This document shows, in pieces, positions 1 to 12,039 of a stretch of 64,000 bases of DNA. A model generated the notes under the pieces. The model saw nothing but the letters and a program-made list of their open reading frames with translations. It had not been told where the DNA came from and made no database searches. Source of the stretch: Cephalotus follicularis (taxonomy: Eukaryota > Streptophyta > Magnoliopsida > Oxalidales > Cephalotaceae). Where the stretch lies: contig BDDD01000542.1 in NCBI GenBank assembly GCA_001972305.1, positions 248,001 through 312,000 on the forward strand. Direction: 5' to 3'. The stretch's first letter is position 1. Each line of letters opens with the position of its first letter. Both the position numbers and the translations under genes were made by a program.

Positions 1-521
1 CGCATACATAGTTTGTTAGTTTAAAGGTTGCCATACTTTACTTTCACCTTTATACTTACAATAATGCATAAAAACAAGAAAGAAAGTTTAACCTAATTAT
101 GCTACTTAATGTAATAATTACAATTTGATAAAAACTCTAAAAGTTTCCATATTTTCCGCCCAAGCCGTGCTAAGCGTTGATGTGTTGTCTCTAGGCGTTG
201 ACGCTTTCTTTGAAAGTGTTGCTGCTTTAAGTGTATCATACAATTGTTACATCTCTGAGTGCTGACATTTTCCTCTTAACCACTGGTGTTTTAGTCATTA
301 AGCGCTGATGCTTTCTTTCTGATTGTCGATGCTTTGATGCAAATTCTGCAGAACTAAAGCTTTTGTCTTCAATTTTCTCCAATTGAACTAATCTTTATGC
401 ACTTTGATCATTTTTCTCCTTTACCTGCAAATCAATACAATACAATCGCAGTAATCTGTTCCAAGCATAAAAACATAATAATTAAATCCTTAAAAACAAC
501 ATATTTTTATTCTAAACAACA
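1..521 (+). mobile_element. 3' end of an LTR (Tat/Athila-like), running in from outside the window
   Basis: The last ~100 bases (about 420-521) match, with substitutions, the last ~100 bases of the Tat/Athila-like fragment ending at 28863, including the shared stretch around CCAAGCATAAAAA and an AT-rich run before a terminal CA. The segment stops at ...ACAACA and copia integrase coding sequence follows at once, so I read it as the right end of an LTR inserted in copia F. Positions ~155-330 hold decayed copies of a GCGTTGACGC-type palindrome. Family assignment is inference; the start lies outside the window. Confidence 0.55.
155..330. repeat. Decayed palindrome array (AAGCGTYGACGCTT type)
   Basis: Four or so copies related to AAGCGTCGACGCTT, several with CpG changed to TpG (AAGCGTTGATG, GGCGTTGACGCTTTC, AAGCGCTGATGCTTTC). 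The same palindrome is abundant in solo LTR K (37440-37860, 38610-38770). Confidence 0.6.
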
Positions 522-2780
522 TGGAGTCCTTTTCAATATGTGAGCCATGTTTGATTGGCATGATGACCAAATCTCCCTTCTTTGGGGATAGAGAAAGGAT
601 AGTGGACATATTGTATTTTGTCCGTACTCACATTTGTGGAACAATGTCAGACAATGCAAATGAAGGTTTTCACTAGTTCATTACCTTCACCAACGACTTG
701 TCATGGTTTGGGTAGGTGTTTCAGGTGAAATACAAATCTAAATCCTTTGAGAGAGGCTCAAGGAATTTAGACTAGAAGTAGAGAAGCAAATAGGGAAGCC
801 CATTAAAATACTTCAGTGGGACCAGAGAGAGTGAATATCTGTCTGCAGAATTCTGACATTATCTGAGAGATAATGGAATTCTCTCTCAATGGACACCTCC
901 TGGAACACCATAGTATGATGATGTATCCAAACGGAGGAATTGGACCTTAGTGAATATTGTCCAATCCATTATGTCTTTTACCTATCTTCCTATCTCCTTC
1001 TGGGTTCAACACTGCAGTTGACAGCGTTCATCCTAAACCGGATTCCTTTGAAATCCTTCATCTCCATATCTTACGAGATATTTAAATGGAGGAAACCCAG
1101 CCTAAACCTTTTGAGGGTTAAGGGCTGTCCGTCTTATAAAAGAAGGCGAGAACCTTCTAAGCTGGAGGCACGATTGGACCATTGCCAGTTTGTGGGATAT
1201 CCTAAGAAGTGTTTAGGATTACATTTCTACCATCCCATCCAACAAATGACCTTTGTTTCGCGTATTGCAAAATTCCTAGCAAGGAATACCTGCTTGCAGG
1301 AAGCAATGAGAGTAAGGTATAACTAAGAGAGTTACCACTGGGTAATAACCCACAGGACGATAAGGAATTAGAGGTTAAATCCTCTAAATACACTGTTGGG
1401 GTGGGATCCCAACCTAAGATGGGATCTCAGTAAGGCACTCATCGTGTGAGGATATCAGGCAAGGTTTTAACAGCGCCTGAGAGATATGGTTTTCTCGGGA
1501 AAAGGCACTGATAAACCTAACAACATCACTGATGTCGAGCCTATCAGCTACTAGAAAACAGTGAAGAGCACTGATTCCAGGACATGGCTGGGAGCCATGA
1601 AATCCCAAATGGACTCCATATACGTCAACCAAGTGTGAAACTTGGTTAATGCTCCTGTGGGCAGGCTGCCCATTGGTTGCATTTATATCTTCAAGAGGAA
1701 GATAGGCATTAATGAAAAATGTTGAAACCTTTAAAGCGCGAATGGTCCCAAAAGGGTATAGACTAAGACAAGAGGTCAACTATACCAAAAATTTCTTGCA
1801 AATCACAATGCTTAAGTCCATTCAGATTGTGCTTGCTAATGCCGCTCATCGTGATTATAAGCTATGGCATATGCATGTCAAGATGGCCTTCATGGAGGAC
1901 CATCTTGAAGAGGACATTTAAATGTCCCGACCCAAGGGGTTTACATCCGATGAGCATCCGCACAGAGTGTGCAAGCTCTATAGGTCTGTATATGACCTTA
2001 AGCAAGCAGCCTGTAGCGCCATTATAATTTTTTTGGCTTCATCAAAACGTTGATATGCCTTATGTCTACCGAAAATAGGATAACCCAGATATTACTTTCT
2101 TGGTACTATACGTGGACAACAAACTACCCATTGAGAATAATGTTGATATGTCACAGTCCATGTCAGTATAACAAACCAAGAACTTCTCCATCAAGGATTT
2201 GGGAGAGGCTTCCTAAGCACTAAAAAATTGTCAAGAGGATTTTTATATACCTGAGAAGAGCTCAGGATATCTTCTTGACATATGGAGAAGATAGTGAAAT
2301 TGAAACAAAAAGGTCATACCAACTCTAGTTTCAATTGTGATTCAGATGATTGCAATTCCGTTTCAGGATATGTGTTTATCATAAAAGGAGGTGTAGTGTG
2401 ATTTGGAGGAGTTTAATGCAGAAGAGTATTGTAGACTCCACCATGGAATATGAGTATGTTGCAACCTATGATACCGAAAAGTAGATATTTGGAAGCGGAA
2501 GATCAGTGTGGAACTTAATGTAGTTCTATCCATTGTTCGTCCAGTTATGGTGTACTGAGACGACGATAGGGGGCCTTTGCACAAGCCATGGAATGCAGGT
2601 CTCATTACTGCTTTAAACTTATAAAGCGATGGTATCATTAGATCAATTCGATCATCAATAGAGGAAACGTCTTTCATGAGAGATTTACGATGGTAACAAA
2701 CATAGCAGACCCACTGACCAGTGCCATGAGCTGTATAGAACTCGAGAGACATAAAAAGTACGACATGCTTAGGCTATAGG
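522..2780 (+). mobile_element. Ty1/copia fossil 'F', pol part
   Basis: Conceptual translation shows copia pol domains in order: a GAG-pre-integrase-like stretch near 535-600 (CEPCLIGMMTKSPF), integrase core to ~900, the post-integrase region at 940-1330 (FILNRIPLKS, FVGYPKKCLG, FYHPIQQ), reverse transcriptase from ~1712 (VETFKARMVPKGY, DYKLWHMHVKMAF) and RNase H to ~2760 (ADSTMEAEYVA-like, ADP near the end). The right end continues beyond the CACTA insertion at 16027. The element is badly broken, with well over fifteen lesions, and clearly old. LTR, gag and protease lie left of 522 and are not in the window. Confidence 0.85.
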
Positions 2781-2793
2781 CACTACAAGAAAA
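2781..2793 (+). repeat. CACTA left terminal inverted repeat
   Basis: CACTACAAGAAAA; pairs with 16014-16026 (one mismatch). Preceded by the AGG target duplication at 2778-2780. Confidence 0.95.
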
Positions 2794-2796
2794 TTG

Positions 2797-3012
2797 ATTT
2801 TTTGAAACGCACCTTTTTTAAACGACCGTGTAATCAATTTCAAAAAGTATAAGCATTTAAAACGGTTACTGTGATCCGTTTCAAAAAGTATAAGCATTTG
2901 AAATGGTTACTGTGATCTGTTTCAAAAAGTATAAGCTTTTGAAATGGTTACTATGATCCGTTTCAAAAAGTTATAACTATTTGAAACGGTCGATAATTAC
3001 CGTTTCAAAAAG
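2797..3012 (+). repeat. CACTA left subterminal repeats
   Basis: Five to six copies of a 30-40 bp unit containing GATCCGTTTCAAAAAGTATAAG with TTTGAAATGGTTACT. Copies occur in both senses (GAAACGG and CCGTTTC), so the region can fold on itself. In En/Spm such arrays bind the element's TNPA-like protein; that role is inferred here. Confidence 0.85.
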
Positions 3013-3071
3013 CGAATTTTATCAGCATTAAACAAAGTAAAAATTAACAAATCAACTTAAAATAAAAAAAT

Positions 3072-3497
3072 GGCTAAACTACAAATTTAGTACTTGAACT
3101 TTCATTAAATTTGCAATTAGGTACTTGAACTTCATTTGTGTTCAATTAGGTAACAGAACTTCAAAATCGCGTTCAATTGGATACCTTCCGTCAACATATC
3201 ATAACGGTCACTAACGAAAAGAAAACGTGGCAAGCGACGTGGCTTTATGAAATATTAAACAAATAGAAATTTTTGACGTGGCATCTGATATGAAAATATG
3301 GACATGTGTCGACTTTTCATTGGTTGAAAAAAATGGGCAAAAAATATAGAACAAACACACGATCACAAAAAGAAAAAAAACGCACCTTCAATTCTGCCAC
3401 GAACCCTAACTTTCACTCCTAAATCCATCACAAACAAAAATCATCTTCTCAATCAATTGAATCCCTAAATCCATCCTATATAAACCTAAATCACTAC
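3072..3497 (+). repeat. MULE left TIR
   Basis: About 426 bp, pairs with 11681-12039. The right copy lacks about 65 bp found here (around 3125-3195). Contains a TATATAAA box at 3477-3484 that would drive the transposase gene. Confidence 0.92.
3477..3484 (+). promoter_or_regulatory. TATA box in MULE left TIR
   Basis: TATATAAA, followed by an A/C-rich leader and a probable 5' UTR intron (donor near 3643, acceptor ending 3836) ahead of the first transposase ATG at 3851. As in MuDR, promoter activity within the TIR is expected. Confidence 0.5.
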
Positions 3498-6369
3498 AGA
3501 TTCAAGAACTTATTCAACCACAGATTCAAAGCACGAAACCCTAACCTTACATCATCTGATTCGACAAATTCAAAATAGAAAACTCAAATCTGTAAACATG
3601 TTATCGAAACTGGGGTTACGAAGTTAGAAGATTCAAAGAGGTAATTCTCTTTCTAGTCACAGATAATGGCGTATATTATTTCTTTGTCTCCGAAATCCTT
3701 GTTAGGTTACTGGTACCTTTTTTTTCTGTTTCTTTTTTGTTCTTTTAAAGTCTTCACAATATCATATGTAGGTTTATTACTTTTTTGACATTATCGTCCC
3801 ATTACGGTACTTACTTGAATTTTTAAATTTTTGTAGTGTACTACCACACAATGTGCAATAGTGGAAGAGTGACACTGGTGTTTTTCCATGGGGGGAATTT
3901 TGTGGGCATGCCAGACATTAGGTATGTCAATTGTTTACAGAGTGAAGTGCGAAATTTTGATGTTGATCATATAGCTTATTTTGAATTGGTTGCAATTGCT
4001 AAGGAGTTAGGATATCATAATTTAGTGAGAATGTTTTAAAGGGTACCTGACATGCCTCTAAAGGAGGGTTTAAGACTAATAGTCGATGACAAAAGCACTA
4101 ACGAGATGCTTAATTTGTTAGCTATAACCCATAAGTTAGAGATTTACTTTGAACATGGAGTTGATATACCTCAAATAGTCCCTGAACCACACAATAAGGG
4201 TAGTAATGAAGACATAAATGATGATGAGAATTTAAGTGGGAAAGGGAATAGGAATTCTAATGAGGCTTATGAGGCTGAGAGCAGTGATGACAATGAGATC
4301 AGCAGTGATGGGGATGAGGTCCCAGTTGATGTGGAGTTTTCAAGTGATTTTTATGGGGATGAAGAAGATGTTAAGAATTTTGCTGAAGATAACATTGAAG
4401 AAGATCTTGGGGCTTATTCAGTGAGCAGTGATTCAGAAGATATAGATTTTGAACCAGTGGGAAAGGGTGGCAGTAGTAACAAGGAGGGGGGTAGTGAAAG
4501 TGAATATTTTGACTCTGATGACTTAGGCAGTTATAGTGAGGATAGTGAGGATGGTGAACTTGTAAGAAGGAAGAGTCAATTTCCATCTTACTGTGTTGAT
4601 GACAAGGTTCCATACTTTGAGGTTGGTATGCTCTTTGATAGTGTGAAACAATTTAGACAAGCCATCACAAAATATTCTGTGGCTAGAAGAGTTGAAATAA
4701 GCATGCCAATTAATGACTTAAAGAGGGTTCAAGCCAAATGTGTAAAAGGTTGTCCCTAGTATATATATGCAAGTATCGAGAGGAATGACCAGTCATTTAA
4801 AGTGAAGACTTATCACAATGAGCACAAGTGCAACCACAAATTCAAAAACAAGAGAGTCACAACAAGATTCATTGCTGCTGAATTCAAAGACAGGATAATA
4901 ACTTCACCAAAATGTAAACTATTGGAAATCAAAGAATGGTGCAAGAAAGAATTTAAAGTGAATACTGGCATTAGTAAGTGCATGAGGGATAAAGGTATAG
5001 TAATTAAAGAGATGGAAGGAAATCACAAGGAGCAGTTTGCCATGTTAAGGGATTATGGAGAGGAATTGTTAAGGACTAACCCTGGGAGTATAGTAAGAAT
5101 AAAAACTGAGAGGATTGGGGGAGATGATGGGCCATTGTTGTTCCAAAGAATGTATGTATGTTTTGATGCTTGTAAAAAGGGTGGTTGGCTGGGTGTAGAC
5201 TTATCACTGGTATGGATGGGTGTTTCTTAAAGGGACTGTGTAAAGGTGAGCTGTTAACAGCAATTGGGAGAGATGGAAACAACCAGATGTTTCCAATATC
5301 ATGGGTTGTAGTAGAGGTGGAGTGCACGGATTCTTGGCGGTGGTTCATTCAATTACTTATGGTGGATATTGGGACAACTAATGGCTATGGGCTGACTATA
5401 ATATCTGACCAGACAAAGGTATTAAATTCTATTTTAAACCAGTAACATATTATGCTTCCTTTGTTCATTCTATTACATATCTGTTTTCTGAGTTATTGAT
5501 TTGTTTTTTTCTTGTTTTCTTTTTTTGTCCTTATTTATAGGGATTACAGCAAGTTCTTGCTGAGCTCATGCCACATTTGGAGCACAGGATGTGTGCAAGA
5601 CATATTTACCATAATTGGTGCAAGAAACATGTTGGTAGAGAACTAAAGAAGCGATTTTGGATTGCTGCAAAGTCTACAAATGTTCCACAATTCGAGGATA
5701 ACATGAAGATTATTAAGGGCATGAACAAGGGGGATCCACATGATGACATGATGAAACTAAATCTGAGGCATTGGTGCAAGGCATACTTCAGCACTCAACC
5801 AAAATGTGATATCAAAGATAACAACTTGGCTGAGACTTTTAATGGATGGATCCTCCAAGCTAGGACAAAGGCCATTGTGTCAATGCTTGAAGACATAAGG
5901 GTTGCAATTATGAGGAGAATTCATGAGAAGAAGATAAATGCTGACAAATGGAGTGGGGACATTGCACCAAGAATCTTGAAAAAATTAAATGACAACAAAA
6001 AGGTGGCTGACAATTGCAGTTTAGATTGGAACGAGGAGTTGGGGTATGAAGTGGTTCATGGGGTTGATAGGCATAGTGTCATTCTACATGAAAGGAGTTG
6101 CTCCTGCAGAGAGTGGGATCGGACTGGACTACCTTGTCCACATGCAATTTGTGTGCTGAATTCAGACGAGAAAGCACCTGAAGACTATGTAGCCCATTGG
6201 TACAAAAAGGAGTTCTACTTGAATGCCTACCAATACCCAATTCAGCCAGTTAAAAGCTCAAAATTTTGGTCAAAGACAGGATTGGACCCAATTCTATCAC
6301 CACCATTCAAGAAAATGCCTGGAAGGCCAAAATTGTGTAGAAGGAAAGATCCACTTAAGCCAAAGAAGC

Positions 6370-9319
6370 TGTAATATCCCGTTTTTCCGTTTAGAATTGT
6401 CGGGCTTTTCGATTTGTTTCGTGTGGGCTGTCGATTTTTTTTTCGGTTTGTGGACTGCCCGTTTTTCGGTTTGTTTTGCTTTTGGCTAGGCTAAGCGGGT
6501 TTTGGCCTTAGCCTAGTGTGTTTAGACATTAAGTCCATGAATAAATGAAACAATTTTTGGCTTTTTATTTATGTGTTAAAACTAATTTCAGCATTTAAAA
6601 ATTTTAAAAACCCTATTTTATGATAAAATTTGCTTTCTCTCCCACACTCTCTCTTTCTCTCCCGCCACCCTCTCTCCCTCTCTCTCTCCTTCAGCCGCTG
6701 TCACTGGCGTCGATACGGATATGGCACCGACGAAGGCACTGGTCGAACCCCCACGAGCTCCCGAGTCCACCGGACCCAACCCCCACACCGGACAACGACC
6801 CCTTCGGCGTACGCGACATCTTCTCTCTCCCGCATCTGTTTGGCGTCGATTCTCCCGCTCTGATGATCGGCACGACAAGCCAAGGTCATATTTGACATCC
6901 TGGCGTCGAGATGAAGCGAACCCGACCAACCTCGACCCTTGGCGATGCCGAAAAAGCAGATCGACGCAAAGTCAACCGCGGTCAAATGTCTTCGTTCCTG
7001 CCAAATGCGGCGGCGTTGTGGCAAACACGCCCCGGATATGTGATCCCCGACCTCCAACGCTTCAGATCCGCCCTTTTCAACGTCTGATCGGCAACGCGTG
7101 ACAGACACACGCCAGCCAGCGGCGGCGCGTGAGCCCACACGCGGCAATCTCCGACGACATGTTTTGGACAGTTTTTGACTCCGTTCTCCGCATAGGTCTG
7201 ATCCGCTCTGATTCCACGGCATGATTATGGCTCTGTTATCTGTTCCGTATGCTTTCGATATTTGCAACAATTGATGAGCGGTCTAGAGAAGTCTCGATAT
7301 ATATTCTTGAGGTCGTTTTTGGTGATCGCATGAGGTATGGATTCTATCGTTCTTTGGCTATCTGATTTTATTGAAACAATCCAATTTCACTTTTATGATT
7401 AATGTACGGATTATTCTTTCGTTCTTGGATACTCCCTTCGATTTTATTTGAATAAAGTCAATTTTACTGTTTAATGATTATGTACGGATAACTCTTTCTT
7501 TGATACCCTTCTATTGTTTTTATTAGAGTAAAAAGTTAAATTTACTTTTAGGAATAAAGCACAGATTCTCTTTCCTTGATATCTCCTTCGGTATTGTTGA
7601 GATAAATTCGGTTTTGTTTAGTAAATGAAGTACGTGTCTTTGTTTCTTGATACACTCTTATCGATTTTATTAGAGTATAAATTCAGTTTTATTTTGCGAA
7701 TAAAATACGGATTCTTCGTTTTGGTTATCATTCGGTTTTATCTGAATTGAATCTGTTTTGTTTTAATGACATGTACGGATATTCTACTCTTTGCTACTCT
7801 CTTCGATTTTAGTGAAATAAAACCAGTTTTGGACATCTGAATTATTTGAAATGAATTCAGTTTTATGAATATGTTTCCTTTGGTTTTATGAACTAAGTAT
7901 ATTTGGTATGCTTCGAAATAAAGTCAGTTTGATATTTTACGAAAACGATTATATTTTCTAGCTTTATAAATTCAGTTGTGATATGTCTCTATATTGTGAA
8001 AATAAAAGAGTTGTCTTTTGATTATGAAAGTATGCGTTATGTGAAACTATATCGTTGAGAACGATTTATGATTATGTTTTGGGAAACCCTTCTATGTGTT
8101 TTAATTGATTTTGATGAAATCAAAGTTTTTGAAATGGTGAATTACTGAGTTTTTGTACCCACCTATGGGGCGTACCATAGACATGTTGTGGGCCTGGCAC
8201 GGGGGCATGACACTTTCCGTAACGGTGTGATTAGTTTACGGCGTCTCTCTGTGATATCCTTGGATCGGATTTGTGATAGAGGCGTATGGATCGATCCTAG
8301 TTATATGATTTGGGATATGTTATGATATGGGAATTGTACGTGTAGTGTCGTACACTGCAATTCTATTTGGCAATGTGGAATTAGCTACTCCCTTGCTATA
8401 TGTGTTTCAATATGTGATATGTTATGTGGCTCAGTATGGAACTTATGTTTTGAAAAGTTTGTCATACGTTTTGAAAGTTATGGATTTGGTTTTTATGAAA
8501 GTTCATATGTGACTTCAAAGAATGTTTAAACTGATATATTGCTTAAGATTTTTGTTTGGAGTTAACTTTGAAATCTTACTGCTTTCAAATTATCGTTTAT
8601 CGTTTAATGTCTTGTTTTGTTCCGTAATCTGTTTGTTTCGTACTGTTCAGAAACTGTTTTCTTTTGTTCCGTAAATTGTTCTATTCTGTTTCGTAAAGTG
8701 TTTCATTTCATAAAATGTTTTGTATCGTATAGTGTTTGTTTCAGATACTGTATTGTGCATGATATTATTCTGTTTCGAATACTGTTTCATTTTGTAAACT
8801 GCTTTGTTTCGGATACAGTTATGTTTCGTACTGTTTTGTTCGTAAACCGTTCTGTTTTGATTCGTAATTATGTTGTTTCGTAATTGATTTGTTTTATAAA
8901 CTATTCGTAAACTGTTTTATGATTCTATATCCGTACTGAGATTTTCTCAGCCACGTTTTGTTTTCCATGCGGCAGGTTTTTAGGGACAGAATGGGCAATT
9001 GTGATGAGAGAGTTACCCTATGTAAGAGGATCATCTAGGAGTTCGATCCAGTTATGTTTTTAGTGGTGTTATGGTCGTGTACAGGCCAGTTATCTAAACA
9101 GTATTGTGATTTTTGGATTATGACATTTTGGTTGATGACAAAGTTTTCAGATTATGTTTCAGATTCAGTTTATATTCCAAGATGATACATGTTTTCAGAT
9201 TTTTAGAACCACCACGTATTGATTAAGATTAAGATCTTTGTTATGTTTTTAGTTCAGTTTTGTGTGACACACCGATCCCGAATCGGGAGTAATCCCGGTT
9301 CCGAATCGGGGGTGTTACA
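6370..9319 (+). mobile_element. Solo LTR of a Ty3/gypsy (probably Tekay/Del-like) element
   Basis: Begins TGTAATATCCCG and ends GGGTGTTACA, with perfect 5-bp duplication GAAGC (6365-6369 and 9320-9324), inserted in the transposase gene between the SWIM and CCHC parts. 2950 bp. A CT-rich block follows an AT-rich stretch near 6600-6690, a GC-rich block spans 6690-7200, and a long T-rich tract with repeated GATTTTATT/ACGGAT-type units fills 7320-8000. A segment around 8160-8260 is shared in opposite orientation with solo LTR I (50280-50340). No gag or pol sequence remains. Confidence 0.9.
7320..8950 (+). repeat. Degenerate T-rich short repeats in the solo LTR
   Basis: Region 7320-7930 holds about eight loose copies of a ~70-bp unit around TACGGAT..TCTTTC..GATACTC..TTCGATTTTATT. 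Region 8600-8910 holds many copies of a ~20-bp unit around TGTTTCGTAAACTGTT. Both are internal LTR expansions; no reading frame of note. Confidence 0.7.
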
Positions 9320-9982
9320 GAAGCAAAGGGCAGGGAAGCTAGCCAGGACTGGGAGGAGGATGACTTGTAGAGTTTGTGGATCGCAAGGACATAACAAAAT
9401 AGGGTGTTCTATAGTAAGTATTTTACATATATTACCATAATTTATTGTCTTTCAACTATTTTATAATTACTGTGTGTTTTAATTATGGATGAACAGGTGA
9501 CTGGACAAACAGACCAAGTGACTCCTATAGACAATGAAGAAATACAAAGAATGAAAGCTAAAGAAAAACAGGATAAAGAGGATAAGAGATTGAAGGATAA
9601 GCAAGAGAGAGAATAGAAAAAAAGACAGGGAGAAAATGGAGAAACAACAGCAGAGGGCTAGGGAGAAGCATGAGAGGGAGGAGATGAGGAGTGCAACAAC
9701 TGGTTGAAAAAGGCAGAGAGGTCCAGGGATATACACTGACATTGATACTGGAGTGCAAATTCTCAATGTAAGTTTCATCTAAACATTCATGATATGAAAT
9801 AATGTACCCAAAGATGACTTGTAATAATTTCTGTCACATGTAGCATGGTACAAAGCATGCAAGATTCATTTCACCCGGGGACAGCAACATGGGGCAGAGG
9901 AAGAGTTGGAGGAACCAGCAAGAGAGGGTTGAAAGCAGTAACCATGACCAAATGCAATCCAATATGACCCAAGGCAGCCACT

Positions 9983-10334
9983 GCTGAAGACTTGATGTAT
10001 ACTTTGTGCAGCTAAAATTATACTTTGTGTAGCCACTATCAGTGATGTTGTGACAGATCTTATTTTGATTCATGTATAGCTGCTTCATACTTTGTGCAGC
10101 TAAAATTATATTTTATCAAGTTCTACTATTTCCTTTTGTTGTTGAAAGATCCTATTTTGTAAGCTGTTACATCACTGATCAATCTAGTCTTAACTTTCAT
10201 TGTGAACATGTGTTTATTCATTATGGCTGAAGACTTGATGTATACTTTGTGCAGCTAAAATTATACTTTGTGCAGCCACTATTAGTGATGTTGTGACAGA
10301 TATTATACATTGTGCAGCCACTATCAGTGATTGT
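9983..10334 (+). repeat. Direct repeats in MULE 3' part
   Basis: A ~75-bp unit (CTTGATGTATACTTTGTGCAGC...GTTGTGACAGAT) at 9990-10061 recurs at 10230-10301, with partial copies near 10089-10118 and 10305-10334. It lies between the two convergent genes. The stretch 10335-10650 is AT-rich with CACAATCACAATCA-type simple sequence and no gene I can support. Confidence 0.7.
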
Positions 10335-10656
10335 GAATGCTGTCAATGTGACTTTCAAAAGCTATTTTGTACAAGATAAATTAGCTTCTTCTAGTAAATG
10401 CATTATAATTAACATAACGTTTCACAATCACATTGACAACATTCACAATCATATTGACATTCTCACAATCTACAACTGTGTCTTAATATTCATAGTCACA
10501 ATCACAATCACATTTCACTAACAAAGGGGAATATTTAATGTCATATATAACTAGAGGGTGGCAATAGTTTCACAACAAGTACCATAACTTCATATTACAC
10601 AAAAGTTACATTGCAATCATAAAATGCAGTTGAAAAGCTGATTACATTTCACCATC

Positions 10657-11641
10657 TCAGTATGGTAGATGACACACACACAAAAAAAAAGCCCAAGACA
10701 CCAGTAGCACAATCATGTATACTTTCTTTTGTCTGGCTTCTGTAGATGCCACCTTCAATTTCCTTTTCAAACTCTTGTTCTCCCTTTGCAATGCAGAAGC
10801 ATCCGTGTGCTGTTCCAAAGGCTCACAAGAATAATTTGTAAGAGCTCCATTATTGAGTTTCCTCTTGAGTGCCATATTTTCTGTTCTCAACTCAGACACT
10901 TGTGCCTTTAGCATTTTATGATTATCCCTTAGTTCCAAGATAACATCCTTTGCTCTCCCTGAAATTTCAGGGTCATGTCACAGGAATAAGTTGCATTTCT
11001 TAGCATGTTCCTACAATATATCAAACACCATATTAGGTAGTGTGTACTGTATTCAATAACCAAATAATGCAACTGTAAGCAACTACAAAGTGAAAACATG
11101 TCATAATTACATAGCACAAGTAAACATATTTGGATATGTGGTTTGATTGCAAGTTTAAGGAATCTCATTGCAATGACTTTGATTCATTTTATCAATAGTC
11201 CAACAACATTTGACAAAAAAAATACATATTGGAAAACCATGCTAACATTGTGTAATTAATTAAATTGCATCAATTCAATAAAATGTATGAGCTAAATCAA
11301 AGTAAATCGGGAAATTGAGACAAATCATGAAGTTGGGAGGGTTTAGTGATTAGGGTCTGATCTTTATACAAAAAAATTACAAGAATTATTGAAATTATAT
11401 AGTAAACAACTGTATTGACTGAGTAATCATGAAATAAAAAAATAGATTTAACATTAAAAATTATCACGATATAAATAAGGGAAAATAAAAAAGTTACCTT
11501 GTAACTCGGACAACTGTGAAATCTACGACCAGGGTTTGCATCACCCCAAGAAGTAATTCTTGGAGTATTAAGACCACAGTTGCAGATGATTCTTGGGTTA
11601 GTGAACTCATAGTTTGAAATCGAAGACTGCGAAGAAGACAT
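10657..11641 (-). pseudogene. GRF zinc-finger, coiled-coil, membrane-tail protein gene carried by the MULE
   Basis: Two exons on the minus strand. Exon 1 (11641-11498, 48 codons, phase 0) starts MSSSQSSISNYE and holds the first half of a GRF zinc finger (CNCGLNTPRITSWGDANPGRRFHSC). Exon 2 (11010-10657) completes it (KKCNLFL, then HDPEISGRAKDVILELRDN), followed by a heptad-like Lys/Glu/Leu segment and a hydrophobic tail (VYMIVLLVSWAFFLCVC) that looks like a C-terminal membrane anchor. Splice sites are GT/AG. One in-frame TGA replaces the usual Trp of the GRF finger (10979-10981); otherwise the frame is open. Small plant GRF proteins with this layout are common, function mostly unknown; GRF fingers can bind single-stranded nucleic acid. 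It sits where mudrB lies in MuDR, read from the right TIR toward the transposase gene. Whether it helps transposition or is captured cargo is unknown. Confidence 0.8.
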
Positions 11642-11680
11642 TTCACTTATCGCACTATTCGGTTTGAATTCAGTCGAGGT

Positions 11681-12039
11681 TGTAGCGATTTAGGTTTCTA
11701 TAGGATGGATTTAGGGATTCAATTGATTGATATGATGATTTTTGTTTGTGATGGATTTAGGAGTGAAAGTTAGGGTTCATGGTAGAATTGAATGTGCAAT
11801 TTTTTTCTTTTGGTGATCGTGTGTTTGTTCTATATTTTCTGCTTATTTTTTTTCAATCAATGAAAAGTCGATACGTGACTATATTTTCAGATCAGATGTC
11901 ACGTCAAAAATTTCTATTTGTTTAATATTTCATAAAGTTACGTCGCTTGCTGCGTTTTCTTTTCGTTAGTGGCCAAATGAAGTTCAAGTAAATAATTGTA
12001 AATTTAATGGCAATTCAAGTAATAAATTTATATTTAGCC
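11681..12039 (-). repeat. MULE right TIR
   Basis: About 359 bp, inverse of the left TIR with scattered substitutions and one ~65-bp gap. The counterpart of the left TATA box is altered (TATAGAAA). The GRF gene starts about 40 bp inside it, so this TIR probably acts as its promoter and leader. Confidence 0.92.

Larger units (their letters stand above)
3851..9987 (+). pseudogene. MuDR/MURA-type MULE transposase, decayed and interrupted by a solo LTR
   Basis: Cut-and-paste transposase of the Mutator superfamily, acting on the TIRs in the nucleus. ATG at 3851 follows a likely acceptor at 3836. N-terminal PB1-like region (VFFHGGNFVG...ELGYHNLVRMF, to ~4200), an acidic linker (4200-4560), the MuDR domain (~4600-5100) and the MULE DDE domain: Asp in TGMDGCFLKG near 5209, Asp in IISDQTKGLQQ across an intron (5419-5540), Glu in LAETFNGW near 5835. 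A SWIM zinc finger (CSCREW..GLPCPHAI) lies at ~6097-6160. After the LTR (6370-9319) come the CCHC knuckle (CRVCGSQGHNKIGC, 9366-9407), a Lys/Glu-rich exon (9497-9767) and a last exon (9844-9987). Lesions seen: stop at 4037-4039, stop at 4757-4759, a frameshift near 5170, a stop near 9616 and the LTR insertion. Usual length is about 750-850 residues, which fits. Inactive as it stands. Confidence 0.88.
3072..12039. mobile_element. Mutator-like element (MULE) with two convergent genes
   Basis: Long terminal inverted repeats (left 3072-3497, right 11681-12039) start at GGCTAAA and are flanked by a perfect 9-bp target duplication TAAAAAAAT (3063-3071 and 12040-12048), the size expected for Mutator. 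Inside are a MuDR/MURA-type transposase gene on the plus strand and a GRF zinc-finger gene on the minus strand. Each begins just inside a TIR and they converge, the arrangement known from maize MuDR (mudrA and mudrB). A solo LTR (6370-9319) interrupts the transposase gene. About 6 kb long without that LTR. Nested in the CACTA element. Confidence 0.95.

Noticed and set aside
6620-7270. Overlapping open frames on both strands in a GC-rich block, looking like a host gene
   Set aside because: The block lies inside a solo LTR bounded by a perfect GAAGC duplication; there is no splice or domain evidence. Kept only as a low-level finding about the antisense frame.
9219-9440. Short open frame spanning 9319, looking like a small zinc-finger gene
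   Set aside because: Its first half is LTR sequence and its second half is the CCHC exon of the MULE transposase; the join is the LTR insertion point.
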